The notes beneath the pieces were generated by a model. That model had not been told where the DNA came from and did no database searches. It worked only from the letters and a program-made list of their open reading frames with translations. The translations under genes and the position numbers were made by a program. From positions 1-47,370 of the forward strand of contig DKYC01000106.1 of the NCBI GenBank assembly GCA_002492295.1: DNA of 47,370 bases. The letters are read 5' to 3'. Source of the DNA: Lachnospiraceae bacterium UBA7110 (GTDB lineage: Bacteria > Bacillota > Clostridia > Lachnospirales > Lachnospiraceae). This document shows positions 24,907 through 33,472 of the stretch, piece by piece. Each line of letters opens with the position of its first letter. Positions within the stretch are counted from its first letter, which is position 1.

Positions 24907-25758
24907 ATGAAAACAGGACTGGTACTGGAAGGCGGCGCCATGCGCGGGGTGTATACGGCGGGCGTTTTGGATGTGTTTATGGAAAACGGCATCGGCTTTG
25001 ACGGGGTAATCGGCGTGTCAGCAGGGGCGCTGTTCGGCATTAATCTGTTGTCGAAGCAAAAAGGGCGCGTGATACGTTACAATAAAAAGTTTAACAGCGA
25101 TAAAAATTACATGGGATTTCGTCCGCTCATTAAGACGGGAAATATTATCGATACGCAGTACGCATATTATACTGTGCCGTCGAAGCTGGACGTGTTTGAT
25201 AATGAAACGTTTATGGCATCAAAGGTTCCGTTTTACGCAGTGGTAACAGACATGGAAACAGGGAATGCCGAATACATCCGAATAACGGACGCGTTTGCTC
25301 AGATGGAAACGCTGCGTGCGTCGGCATCCATGCCGTTTGTGGCAAGGCCGGTTGAGATTGACGGCAGGCGCTACATGGACGGGGCGGTGGCGGACAGCAT
25401 TCCGTTTGAGAAGTTTTTGGAGATGGGCTATGACAGGCTTGTGGTTGTTCTGACGAAGGACGCGGATTACGTAAAAAGCCCTGTTTCGCCGTTTATGGCA
25501 AAGGCGGTGTACGGCAAAAAATATGCCCGCTTTGAAAAAAAGCTGCGCGAACGTCATGAAAATTACAACGGTTGCGTGCAACGTTTAAACGCGATGGAAA
25601 AGACGGGAGGTCTTTTTGTAATCCGTCCGTCCACGCGGATTAAAATGAGCAGGATTGAAAAAAATCCAGATACGCTGCAAAGCATGTATGACCTTGGTGT
25701 AAAGGATGCGAACGCATTGCTTGGCAGGATGACGGATTATCTGCACAGGGAGGGATAG
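24907..25758 (+). CDS. Patatin-like phospholipase family protein
   Basis: This 283-residue patatin-fold serine hydrolase, similar in layout to bacterial YjjU proteins, would act on phospholipid or acyl ester substrates. It has LVLEGGAMRGVYTAGVLD (oxyanion loop), the nucleophile elbow GVSAGA with Ser 38, and the dyad Asp in YMDGAVADS (Asp 158). There is no signal peptide, so it is cytoplasmic or peripheral. AGGAG lies upstream of ATG 24907. It ends 8 bases before the phosphoesterase gene, so the two are co-transcribed. Confidence 0.92.
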   Translation: MKTGLVLEGGAMRGVYTAGVLDVFMENGIGFDGVIGVSAGALFGINLLSKQKGRVIRYNKKFNSDKNYMGFRPLIKTGNIIDTQYAYYTVPSKLDVFDNETFMASKVPFYAVVTDMETGNAEYIRITDAFAQMETLRASASMPFVARPVEIDGRRYMDGAVADSIPFEKFLEMGYDRLVVVLTKDADYVKSPVSPFMAKAVYGKKYARFEKKLRERHENYNGCVQRLNAMEKTGGLFVIRPSTRIKMSRIEKNPDTLQSMYDLGVKDANALLGRMTDYLHREG

Positions 25759-25766
25759 ACAGGCTT

Positions 25767-26324
25767 ATGAAATGGATGATTGCATCTGATATACATGGTT
25801 CAGCATACTACTGCCGTCTTCTGCTGGAGGCATTCGACAGGGAGCAGGCAGAGCGGCTGTTACTGTTGGGGGATTTGCTGTATCACGGACCGAGAAATGA
25901 TTTGCCGCGTGATTATGCGCCAAAGGAAGTTCTTGCACTGTTAAATGCGCGCAAGGACAGCCTTTTGTGTGTGCGCGGAAACTGTGATACGGAGGTTGAC
26001 CAAATGGTGCTGGACTTTCCGATTCTTGCTGATTATGCGCTTTTATATGCAGACGGCATCACAATGTACGCCACGCACGGACACATTTATAATCCGGACA
26101 GTCTTCCGCCGCTTTGTGACGGGGATATTTTATTAAACGGTCACACGCATGTGCCAAAGTGCATAGAATATGACAGCTATGTTTATATGAATCCAGGCTC
26201 AGCGGCAATTCCGAAGGAGGACTCGTGGCACGGGTATATGACGCTGGAAAACGGGGTATTTTTGTGGAAGGATTTGGAAAATACGGAAGATTTCCGGGAA
26301 ATAATGCGTTATGAAAAAATATAA
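25767..26324 (+). CDS. YfcE-like metallophosphodiesterase
   Basis: This 185-residue calcineurin-like phosphoesterase has the metal-ligand motifs in order: SDIHGS (N-terminus), LLLGDLLYHGPRND, RGNCDTEVD, THGHIY and NGHTHVPK, ending with NPGSAAIPKE, a phrase specific to the YfcE/MJ0936 group. The members hydrolyse phosphodiesters in vitro with Mn(II), but the natural substrate is generally unknown. The gene follows the patatin gene by 8 bases with GGGAGGG near its start. Its stop is 17 bases before the trp promoter. Confidence 0.93.
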   Translation: MKWMIASDIHGSAYYCRLLLEAFDREQAERLLLLGDLLYHGPRNDLPRDYAPKEVLALLNARKDSLLCVRGNCDTEVDQMVLDFPILADYALLYADGITMYATHGHIYNPDSLPPLCDGDILLNGHTHVPKCIEYDSYVYMNPGSAAIPKEDSWHGYMTLENGVFLWKDLENTEDFREIMRYEKI

Positions 26325-26341
26325 AAAATGGGAAAATTCTG

Positions 26342-26370
26342 TTGACAGATGGAAAAAAAGTGATTATTAT
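26342..26370 (+). promoter_or_regulatory. trp operon promoter
   Basis: TTGACA (26342-26347), a 17-base spacer and TATTAT (26365-26370) precede the T-box leader. The start is expected near 26377. Confidence 0.75.
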
Positions 26371-26376
26371 AAATAA

Positions 26377-26669
26377 AAAAGAACATGGTCTGAAACTGGT
26401 GACCAAGAGGAGTACATACTTTGGGAGATTTTCAGAGAGCCGCAGGCGGTGTGATTGCGGCAGTCAAAGAGGTATGGAATGGACTTGGGAAGGTGGGAGC
26501 AACGAGCCAAAGGCTTTAGTAATGCCCGACGGGATTTCCGCCCGTTATCAAGGGAAAGCGTATGATAGTACGTGTGCAGAGTGGGTGCATTTTTATGTGC
26601 CAAATTAGGTGGTACCGCAGAAGGTTGAGCTTTTGTCCTAGTAGGAATATTAGGATAAAAGCTTTTTTT
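26377..26669 (+). promoter_or_regulatory. Tryptophan T-box leader
   Basis: The roughly 290-base leader has the T-box hallmarks. AGAGAG in the distal stem I lies near 26435. A specifier loop GAA-TGG-AC carries UGG (Trp) at 26480-26482. The T-box sequence AGGTGGTACCGC is at 26607-26618, and a terminator at 26628-26669 follows. Uncharged tRNA-Trp would pair with the specifier and the T-box and stabilise the antiterminator, switching on trpEGDCFBA. The UGG specifier and the downstream genes agree. Confidence 0.93.
26628..26669 (+). terminator. T-box-controlled intrinsic terminator
   Basis: AGCTTTTGTCCTA (26628-26640) pairs with TAGGATAAAAGCT (26651-26663), one G-T wobble, followed by six Ts (26664-26669). 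Its 5' arm follows the T-box sequence directly. Confidence 0.88.
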
Positions 26670-26690
26670 GTGTCCATGGGAGGGAAATTT

Positions 26691-28145
26691 ATGATAAAAC
26701 CAACATACGAACAGGTGAAACAGTATGAAGCGGATTACACTTATGTGCCGGTCTGTAAGGAAATATTAGCGGATGACGTGACGCCGATATTAATGCTTAG
26801 AAAGCTTGCGGCGCTTGACGGACAGTATTTTCTGCTAGAGAGCGTGGAGGGCGGAAGCCTCGGACGGTATTCATTTTTGGGATATCACCCGAAGTTTTCC
26901 GTTTCCTGCAAGGACGGCGTGACAAAGATTAAAGAAAACGGCGTGGTGCGGATTGTGCCGGGAACTCCCAAGGAGGCGCTAGAGCACATTCTTGCACAGT
27001 ACCGTTCACCGCGGATTGAAGGGCTTCCGACATTTACGGGCGGTCTTGTGGGGTATTTTGCATATGAAATGATACAGTACGCGGAGCCGAAGCTCAAAAT
27101 CAAACAAAGTGACATCAATGACTGCGAACTGATGATGTTTGATAAGCTGATTGCTTTTGACCAGCTTCACCATAAGCTCTGCTTTATCATAAATGCAAAG
27201 ACCGGGGAGAAAGAGGAAGGCTATAAAAAAGCGGTGGAGGAGCTTGAGGCGTTTGTGGAGACGGTACGGCTTACCGAACCGATTGCATATGAGCCCGCGC
27301 TTCCCGCTCCTGAGTTTACCTGTAACCTCTCAAAAGAGGAATACTGCAGGATGGTGGAGAAAACAAAGCACTATATCAGGGAGGGCGATATTTTCCAGGG
27401 GGTGATTTCAAGGCGTTTTGAGGCGGATTATGACGGAAGTCTTCTGAACGCATACCGTGTACTGCGCACGACCAATCCGTCGCCGTACATGTATTACATG
27501 CAGATTAAGGATATGCAGATAGCGGGCACTTCACCGGAGACAATGGTAAAGCTGATGGATAAAAAGCTGATGACCTTTCCGGTGGCAGGCACGAGAAAGC
27601 GCGGCATGGACCGGACGGAGGATATCAGACTGGAACGGGAGCTGCTTGCGGACGAGAAGGAATGCGCGGAGCACAACATGCTTGTAGACTTGGCAAGAAA
27701 CGACATCGGGCGGATTGCGGCATACGGAAGCGTGCGGGTTGAGGATTATATGGCAATCCACAGATTTTCAAAGGTCATGCATATCGCAAGTACCGTAACC
27801 GGAACGCTCGCACAGGGGAAAACGGCGGCGGACACGGTAGAGGCGCTGCTCCCGGCAGGAACGCTTTCCGGTGCGCCAAAATTTCGGGCATGTGAGATTA
27901 TCAATGAGTTGGAGCCTGATGCAAGAGGTGTGTACGGCGGAGCAATCGGATACCTTGATTTTGGCGGAAACCTTGATGTCTGTATTGCAATCCGCACGGC
28001 GGTAAAAAAGGGGAAAAAAGTCTATGTGCAGGCAGGCGCGGGGATTGTTGCGGATTCGGTACCCGAGAGCGAATATCTGGAATGTGCGAACAAGGCGGGG
28101 ACCGTAATTGAGGCCGTCTGCATGGCGCAGGAGCTTTGCGGATAG
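26691..28145 (+). CDS. trpE: Anthranilate synthase component I
   Basis: This 484-residue TrpE makes anthranilate from chorismate using ammonia from TrpG. The N-terminal region includes LLESVEGGSLGRYSFLG, the segment that binds feedback tryptophan. The C-terminal chorismate-binding domain has FQGVISRRFE, the TSPETMVKL region, PVAGTRKRG and AEHNMLVDLARNDIGR, ending with GAGIVADS. ATG 26691 follows GGGAGGG by 6 bases, downstream of the terminator, so expression depends on T-box read-through. It is the first gene of a complete trp operon. Confidence 0.96.
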   Translation: MIKPTYEQVKQYEADYTYVPVCKEILADDVTPILMLRKLAALDGQYFLLESVEGGSLGRYSFLGYHPKFSVSCKDGVTKIKENGVVRIVPGTPKEALEHILAQYRSPRIEGLPTFTGGLVGYFAYEMIQYAEPKLKIKQSDINDCELMMFDKLIAFDQLHHKLCFIINAKTGEKEEGYKKAVEELEAFVETVRLTEPIAYEPALPAPEFTCNLSKEEYCRMVEKTKHYIREGDIFQGVISRRFEADYDGSLLNAYRVLRTTNPSPYMYYMQIKDMQIAGTSPETMVKLMDKKLMTFPVAGTRKRGMDRTEDIRLERELLADEKECAEHNMLVDLARNDIGRIAAYGSVRVEDYMAIHRFSKVMHIASTVTGTLAQGKTAADTVEALLPAGTLSGAPKFRACEIINELEPDARGVYGGAIGYLDFGGNLDVCIAIRTAVKKGKKVYVQAGAGIVADSVPESEYLECANKAGTVIEAVCMAQELCG

Positions 28146-28165
28146 TTTGGGGAGGAGATGAAACC

Positions 28166-28756
28166 ATGATACTTTTGATTGATAATTATGACAGCTTTTC
28201 CTTTAATCTCGTGCAGATGATAGGCGGACTGATGCAGGAAAAAGCAGGGCTTAAGGTGATACGCAATGATGCGCTTAGCACAGAGGAGATTATGGCGCTT
28301 GCACCGTCCCATATAGTAATCTCGCCGGGACCGGGAAAGCCGTGCGACGCGGGTGTGTGCGAGGCACTGATAAAGGAAGCGGCGGGTAAGATACCGTTGC
28401 TTGGCGTATGCCTGGGCCATCAGGCGGTTTGTGAGGCGTTTGGCGGAAAAATCACTTATGCGCCGCAGCTTATGCATGGGAAGAAAAGCCGTGTAAAGGT
28501 AAAGAATGAGAGCCTTATTTTCCAGGGGCTTCCCGAAGAACTGGACGTGGCAAGGTACCATTCCCTTGTGGCTGCAAAGGGGCAGCTTCCGGACTGTCTT
28601 GAAGTCACTGCGGTTGACGGGGCGGGTGAGGTCATGGCGGTGCAGCATAAAACAAGTCCGGTTTATGGTTTACAGTTTCATCCGGAATCGATTATGACGC
28701 CGGACGGGAGTCGCATGATACAGAATTTTCTGATGTGTGGTAAGGTGCGGGTTTGA
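28166..28756 (+). CDS. trpG: Anthranilate synthase component II (glutamine amidotransferase)
   Basis: This 196-residue class I amidotransferase begins ILLIDNYDSFSFNLVQMIGG. It has the oxyanion region ISPGPGKP, the nucleophile Cys 82 in LGVCLGHQAV and the His/Glu pair in LQFHPESIM. It supplies ammonia to TrpE. The chosen ATG 28166 follows GGGGAGGAGATG and fits the family start. The 20-base gap to trpE and the 62-base gap to trpD are normal for this operon. In many Firmicutes the same subunit also serves PABA synthesis, and that cannot be excluded here. Confidence 0.95.
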   Translation: MILLIDNYDSFSFNLVQMIGGLMQEKAGLKVIRNDALSTEEIMALAPSHIVISPGPGKPCDAGVCEALIKEAAGKIPLLGVCLGHQAVCEAFGGKITYAPQLMHGKKSRVKVKNESLIFQGLPEELDVARYHSLVAAKGQLPDCLEVTAVDGAGEVMAVQHKTSPVYGLQFHPESIMTPDGSRMIQNFLMCGKVRV

Positions 28757-28763
28757 TGTAAAA

Positions 28764-28779
28764 ATGACACGCGTGTCAT
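28764..28779. repeat. Perfect 16-bp palindrome, copy 1 of the TGACACNNGTGTCA element
   Basis: ATGACAC-GC-GTGTCAT lies in the trpG-trpD gap with A-rich flanks. It is the only intergenic copy of a palindrome that recurs at 30979, 32065 and 40587. It is not followed by a T-run, so it is not a typical terminator. Confidence 0.6.
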
Positions 28780-28818
28780 AAAACAGATAAATATAAAAAA
28801 GAGAAAGGAGAATTTATT

Positions 28819-29832
28819 ATGATTATAGAAGCGACAAAAAAATTGGTGGAAAAAGAAGATTTGACGGCAGCGGAAGCAGAGCAGGTCATGGATGAAATTA
28901 TGGGCGGAGAGGCACAGGATATCAATATGGCGGCATTTCTTACGGCGCTTCGCATGAAGGGCGAGACGATTGAGGAAATAACGGCATGTGCAAAAAGTAT
29001 GCGAAATCACGGGGCAGCGGTGCCTGTAAACGGGGATGTGCTTGAGATTGTCGGAACGGGCGGTGACCAGTCCAATTCCATTAATATCAGCACCATCGCA
29101 AGCATTATTGTTGCGGCTGCAGGCTATAAGGTGGCAAAGCACGGAAACCGGAGCGTGTCAAGTAAGAGCGGTGCGGCGGACTGTTTGGAGGCGCTTGGCG
29201 CAAAGCTTGAGATGGAGCCGGAGCAGAATGCAAAAATTTTGGAGGAGGGAAACTTCTGCTATATGCATGCGCCGAAATACCATCCGGCAATGCGTTTTGT
29301 GGCACCTGTCAGAAAAGGAACGGGACTGCGCACAATTTTTAATATCTTGGGTCCGCTCACCAATCCCGCACATGCAACGGTTGAGCTGATGGGGGTATAC
29401 AGTGAAGAACTGGTGGAGCCGCTTGCGCAGGTTTTATGCAATCTTGGCGTAAAACGCGGTATGGTTGTTTATGGGCAGGACTGTTTGGATGAGATATCGT
29501 TGAGCGCACCGACGACATGTGTGGAGATAAACAACGGTACACTAAAGAGATATGAAATGACGCCGGAGCAGTTTGGGCTGACCAGGTGCAGGAAGGAAGA
29601 CTTGACAGGCGGCGACGGGACAGAGAATGCAAGAATTGCGGAGCGCATTTTAAAGAATGAGGATACCGGCGCAAAAACGGATGCGGTTCTGTTCAATGCA
29701 GGTGCAGCGATTTACCTTATGGATGGCGCAAAATCAGTCCAGGAGGGTATTGAGAAGGCACGCAGGACGCTTGAGAGCGGTAAGGCGTATGAAACGCTGC
29801 GCAATTTTGTAAGGCTCACAAATGCAGGTTAG
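28819..29832 (+). CDS. trpD: Anthranilate phosphoribosyltransferase
   Basis: This 337-residue enzyme joins anthranilate to PRPP. It has the PRPP loop GTGGD at residues 79-83, then NISTIASIIVAAAGYKVAKH, HGNRSVSSKSGAADCLEALG and the anthranilate-site GPLTNPAHAT. The helical N-terminal domain (EEITACAKSMRNHGAAV) is complete. SD AGAAAGGAG precedes ATG 28819. It is fused to neither trpG nor trpC, unlike in enterobacteria. Confidence 0.96.
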   Translation: MIIEATKKLVEKEDLTAAEAEQVMDEIMGGEAQDINMAAFLTALRMKGETIEEITACAKSMRNHGAAVPVNGDVLEIVGTGGDQSNSINISTIASIIVAAAGYKVAKHGNRSVSSKSGAADCLEALGAKLEMEPEQNAKILEEGNFCYMHAPKYHPAMRFVAPVRKGTGLRTIFNILGPLTNPAHATVELMGVYSEELVEPLAQVLCNLGVKRGMVVYGQDCLDEISLSAPTTCVEINNGTLKRYEMTPEQFGLTRCRKEDLTGGDGTENARIAERILKNEDTGAKTDAVLFNAGAAIYLMDGAKSVQEGIEKARRTLESGKAYETLRNFVRLTNAG

Positions 29833-29898
29833 CGGAGGTCTGGCGTGCCATTGGTACAGGGCACAACCGGAAGGCTGTTTGGAAACGGAGGTTTTGGA

Positions 29899-30702
29899 AT
29901 GATATTGGACGATTTGGCGGCAGCGGCAAGGGCAAGGGTGGAACGGAAGAAAGACATGATTCCGTTTGCAAAGATAAAGGAGAGGGCGGTACGGCTTGCA
30001 GAGTGTGAAAATGCGACTGCGTTTCCGTTTGAGACGGCATTGCGGCAGGACGGCATCCGCTTTATCTGTGAGGTGAAAAAAGCGTCGCCCTCGAAAGGAA
30101 TTATCGCAGAGGATTTTCCATATCTTGGGATTGCGCGCGATTATGAGCAGGCAGGAGCGGATTGCATTTCCGTTCTCACGGAGCCGGACTTTTTTAAGGG
30201 GGAGGATCGTTTTTTGCAGGAAATCAGCAGGGCTGTCCGTATTCCGACACTCAGAAAGGATTTTATCATTGATCCGTATATGATTTATGAGGCGAAATGC
30301 CTGGGCGCTTCGTGCGTGCTGCTGATTGCGGCACTGCTCGATGCAGATACCATACGGGAGTATAAAGCGGTCTGTGATATGCTTGGTCTGTCCGCGCTGG
30401 TAGAGGTGCATGACGAGGCGGAGCTTGCAGGCGCATTGAAAGCAGGGGCGCGCATGGTTGGTGTGAACAACCGCGATTTAAAGACATTTACGGTAGATAT
30501 CAGGAACAGCCTCCGCTTAAGAACGCTGGTGCCAAAGGACATTCTGTTTGTGGCGGAGAGCGGTATCCAAACGGCGGATGACATCGCGGCATTGCGGCAG
30601 GCGGGGGCAGACGGCGTGCTGATTGGCGAAACGCTGATGCGAAGCAGCGATAAAAAGGCAATGCTTAATGAGCTTAGGGGGAAAGAATATGACAAAGGTT
30701 AA
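29899..30702 (+). CDS. trpC: Indole-3-glycerol phosphate synthase
   Basis: This 267-residue TIM-barrel enzyme closes the indole ring. The motifs are FICEVKKASPSKGI (catalytic Lys region), ADCISVLTEPDFFKG, PTLRKDFIIDPYMIYEA, ALVEVHDEAE, VGVNNRDLKTF, VAESGIQTADDI and GVLIGETLMRS. The start is placed at ATG 29899 with GGAGG at 29887-29891, matching the family N-terminus ILDDLAAAARAR. A GTG at 29845 with its own GGAGG would add 18 residues that do not fit. The last 14 bases overlap trpF. Confidence 0.95.
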   Translation: MILDDLAAAARARVERKKDMIPFAKIKERAVRLAECENATAFPFETALRQDGIRFICEVKKASPSKGIIAEDFPYLGIARDYEQAGADCISVLTEPDFFKGEDRFLQEISRAVRIPTLRKDFIIDPYMIYEAKCLGASCVLLIAALLDADTIREYKAVCDMLGLSALVEVHDEAELAGALKAGARMVGVNNRDLKTFTVDIRNSLRLRTLVPKDILFVAESGIQTADDIAALRQAGADGVLIGETLMRSSDKKAMLNELRGKEYDKG

Positions 30703-31318
30703 AATCTGCGGTTTGAAAACACTTGCGGACGTGGAGGCAGTAAACCGCTGCCTGCCGGAGTTTGCGGGCTTTGTGTTTGCCAATACAAAACGCTTTGTGA
30801 CGGACGAACAGGCGCTTTTGATGAAACGGGCGCTGAATGAAAATATTAAGGCAGTGGGCGTTTTTGTGGATGAACCGCTTGCACATGTCATCCGTTTGTG
30901 CGAGAATAGAATAATTGATGCTGTGCAGCTTCACGGTTCGGAGAGCGAGGCGTATATCGGGGAATTGAAGCAAAAAACCGACACTTGTGTCATAAAAGCA
31001 ATCAGGGTCCAGACACAGGAGCAGGTTTTAAGGGCTCTGTCCGGGGAAGCGGATTATATGCTTTTTGATACATATAAAAAAGGGAAGCCTGGGGGAACGG
31101 GCGAGCGGTTCCCGCTGGAAATACTGGAGGGATGCCTGCCATGGCTGCACAAACCGTTTTTTGCTGCGGGCGGTCTTGACTGTGACAATGTTTTGGATGT
31201 GATTGGAAGGACCGGATGCTTTGCGGTGGATGTGAGCAGCGGCGTGGAAACAGACGGCATAAAGGATGAACGCAAAATAAAGCAGTTTATAGAAAAAGTC
31301 AGAAGTAAGGAAAGGTAG
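30689..31318 (+). CDS. trpF: Phosphoribosylanthranilate isomerase
   Basis: This 209-residue TIM-barrel isomerase has VKICGLKTLADVEAV (catalytic Cys near residue 7), FAGFVFANTKRFV, VGVFVDEP, VQLHGSES, the phosphate-site LFDTYKKGKPGGTG, FAAGGLDCDNV and VDVSSGVETDGIKD. ATG 30689 lies inside the end of trpC (14-base overlap), which suggests coupled translation. It contains the near-perfect palindrome at 30979-30992, which encodes DTCV. Confidence 0.95.
   Translation: MTKVKICGLKTLADVEAVNRCLPEFAGFVFANTKRFVTDEQALLMKRALNENIKAVGVFVDEPLAHVIRLCENRIIDAVQLHGSESEAYIGELKQKTDTCVIKAIRVQTQEQVLRALSGEADYMLFDTYKKGKPGGTGERFPLEILEGCLPWLHKPFFAAGGLDCDNVLDVIGRTGCFAVDVSSGVETDGIKDERKIKQFIEKVRSKER
30979..30992. repeat. 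TGACACNNGTGTCA-type palindrome, copy 2 (one mismatch), inside trpF
   Basis: CGACAC-TT-GTGTCA has a perfect core GACAC/GTGTC. It is read in frame as GAC ACT TGT GTC (DTCV). Confidence 0.5.
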
Positions 31319-31321
31319 ATA

Positions 31322-32518
31322 ATGGATATGGAAGAGAGAAAGGGCAGATACGGGGAATACGGCGGACAGTACATACCGGAGACACTTGTTCCCGCGGTAC
31401 AGGAAGTGGACCGGGCGTATGGGCATTATAAAAACGACCCGGCATTCCAAAAGGAATTGAAGGATTTGCTGGAAAAATACGCTGGCAGACCGTCGCTGTT
31501 GTATTATGCGGAAAAAATGACGAAGGATTTAGGCGGAGCAAAGATTTATTTAAAAAGGGAGGATTTAAACCATACAGGTTCGCACAAAATCAACAATGTG
31601 CTCGGACAGGTGCTTTTGGCAAAGAAAATGGGCAAAAAGCGCGTGATTGCGGAAACCGGGGCAGGGCAGCATGGTGTTGCCACAGCGACGGCGGCGGCGC
31701 TTATGGGAATGGAATGTGAGATTTTCATGGGAAAAGAGGACACGGACCGGCAGGCACTCAACTGTTACCGGATGGAGCTTTTGGGGGCGAAGGTCCATCC
31801 CGTTACATCGGGAACCAAGACGCTAAAGGATGCGGTCAACGAGACGATGCGGGAGTGGGCGTCGCGGATGGACGATACGCTGTATGTGCTCGGTTCCGTG
31901 ATGGGACCGCATCCGTTTCCGATGATGGTGCGGGATTTCCAAAAAGTGATTGGCGAGGAAATCAAGCAGCAGCTTTTGGCGGCGGAAGGAAAGCTTCCCG
32001 ACGCAGTGATTGCCTGCGTGGGCGGCGGAAGCAATGCGATGGGTGCGTTCTATGAGTTCATACCTGACACGAGTGTCAGATTGATTGGCTGCGAGGCCGC
32101 GGGACTTGGCGTTGACAATCCCAAAAATGCGGCAACGATTACAAACGGGAGCGTCGGTATTTTTCATGGTATGAAATCAATCTTCTGTCAGGATGAATAC
32201 GGGCAGATTGCACCGGTATATTCGATATCGGCAGGGCTTGACTATCCGGGTATCGGACCGGAGCACGCTAACCTTAATGATACGGGACGCGCGCAGTATG
32301 TGCCCGTGACGGACGATGAGGCAGTGGATGCGTTTGAGTATCTGTCAAGGACGGAGGGCATTATTCCGGCGATTGAGAGTGCGCATGCAGTGGCATACGC
32401 GAAAAAAATCGCGCACACGTTTGGGAAAGACCAGATTATCGTAGTGAACATTTCGGGGCGCGGTGATAAGGATGTAGCGGCGATTGCGCGGTACAGAGGC
32501 GTGGATATTTTTGACTAA
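31322..32518 (+). CDS. trpB: Tryptophan synthase beta chain
   Basis: This 398-residue PLP enzyme converts indole and serine to tryptophan. It begins RKGRYGEYGGQYIPETLVPA; the PLP-binding Lys 89 is in REDLNHTGSHKINNVLGQ, the Glu region is AETGAGQHGVATATAAAL, and the phosphate-binding glycines are CVGGGSNAMG. The C-terminal SGRGDKD supplies the last PLP contacts. It is a canonical TrpB1 of normal length. The palindrome at 32065-32078 encodes DTSV within the AFYEFIPDTSVRL stretch. Confidence 0.97.
   Translation: MDMEERKGRYGEYGGQYIPETLVPAVQEVDRAYGHYKNDPAFQKELKDLLEKYAGRPSLLYYAEKMTKDLGGAKIYLKREDLNHTGSHKINNVLGQVLLAKKMGKKRVIAETGAGQHGVATATAAALMGMECEIFMGKEDTDRQALNCYRMELLGAKVHPVTSGTKTLKDAVNETMREWASRMDDTLYVLGSVMGPHPFPMMVRDFQKVIGEEIKQQLLAAEGKLPDAVIACVGGGSNAMGAFYEFIPDTSVRLIGCEAAGLGVDNPKNAATITNGSVGIFHGMKSIFCQDEYGQIAPVYSISAGLDYPGIGPEHANLNDTGRAQYVPVTDDEAVDAFEYLSRTEGIIPAIESAHAVAYAKKIAHTFGKDQIIVVNISGRGDKDVAAIARYRGVDIFD
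32065..32078. repeat. TGACACNNGTGTCA palindrome, copy 3, inside trpB
   Basis: TGACAC-GA-GTGTCA is a perfect palindrome outside its 2-base centre, read as GAC ACG AGT GTC (DTSV), the same codon phase as copies 2 and 4. Confidence 0.55.
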
Positions 32519-32552
32519 AAACGAAAAGGATTTGGGAGAGGAGCATTGAAAA

Positions 32553-33329
32553 ATGAGTAGAATCGAGAGGGCATTTGAGAACAATAAAGCATTTATTGCA
32601 TTCGTAACGGGCGGCGACCCCGACCTTGAGACGACGGAGGCATTAATTCCGCAGATGGCAGAGGCGGGTGCTGATATCATCGAAATCGGTATTCCGTTTT
32701 CCGACCCGATTGCGGAGGGGATTGTGATACAGGAGGCAGATGAGCGGGCGCTCCGGGCGCAGACGACAACCGATAAGCTGTTTGACATGGTCAGTCGGGT
32801 GCGTGGAAAGGTGGATATTCCGCTGGTGTTTATGACGTATGCCAATCCGGTATATACGTACGGCACGGAAAAATTTATGCGAAGGTGTGCGGAGTGCGGG
32901 ATTGATGGCCTGATTGTGCCGGATGTGCCGTTTGAGGAGCGGCAGGAGGTAAAGGCGTTCTGCGACGCGCAGGGGATTGAGCTGATTTCCATGATTGCGC
33001 CGACCTCAAAGGAGCGTATTCATATGATTGCCAGGGAAGCGCAGGGCTTTCTGTACTGTGTGTCGTCCCTTGGCGTTACAGGTGTAAGAAGCAGGATTAC
33101 GACCAATATTCAGGAAATGGTACATCAGGTTAAGGCAGTGTCAGACATTCCGTGTGCAATCGGGTTCGGCATTTCCACGCCAAAACAGGCAAGGGAGATG
33201 GCATCGGTTTCGGACGGCGCGATTGTCGGAAGTGCGATTGTGAAGCTGATTGCGCAGTATGGGAAAAATTGCATATCTCCGGTCTGCGATTATATAAAAG
33301 AGATGAAAGCGGCAGTGCTGGCTGCGTAG
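32553..33329 (+). CDS. trpA: Tryptophan synthase alpha chain
   Basis: This 258-residue TIM-barrel subunit cleaves indole-3-glycerol phosphate. It has FVTGGDPDLETT, the catalytic Glu and Asp in DIIEIGIPFSDPIAEG, the MTYANPVYTYG loop, GLIVPDVPFEE, SSLGVTGVRSR and the phosphate-binding GFGISTPKQA and GAIVGSAIVK. It is the last gene of the trp operon, and a strong terminator follows 5 bases after its stop. Confidence 0.96.
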   Translation: MSRIERAFENNKAFIAFVTGGDPDLETTEALIPQMAEAGADIIEIGIPFSDPIAEGIVIQEADERALRAQTTTDKLFDMVSRVRGKVDIPLVFMTYANPVYTYGTEKFMRRCAECGIDGLIVPDVPFEERQEVKAFCDAQGIELISMIAPTSKERIHMIAREAQGFLYCVSSLGVTGVRSRITTNIQEMVHQVKAVSDIPCAIGFGISTPKQAREMASVSDGAIVGSAIVKLIAQYGKNCISPVCDYIKEMKAAVLAA

Positions 33330-33334
33330 AAGGA

Positions 33335-33364
33335 AAGTCGGATGTGTCAGCGTCCGACTTTTTT
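33335..33364 (+). terminator. trp operon terminator
   Basis: AAGTCGGA (33335-33342) pairs perfectly with TCCGACTT (33353-33360) around a 10-base loop, followed by further Ts to 33364. Confidence 0.88.
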
Positions 33365-33375
33365 CGTGCGCGAAC

Positions 33376-33403
33376 TTGCACAAATAAGAAAAGATGTTAT
33401 AAT
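33376..33403 (+). promoter_or_regulatory. trkA-trkH promoter
   Basis: TTGCAC (33376-33381), a 16-base spacer and a perfect TATAAT (33398-33403) lie 69 bases before trkA, just after the trp terminator. Confidence 0.65.
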
Positions 33404-33472
33404 CGTATTTATAATGACTTGAAATAAAAGTATTATAAAAAGATTTGGATAAAAGGAGAGGGACAGACGCAT

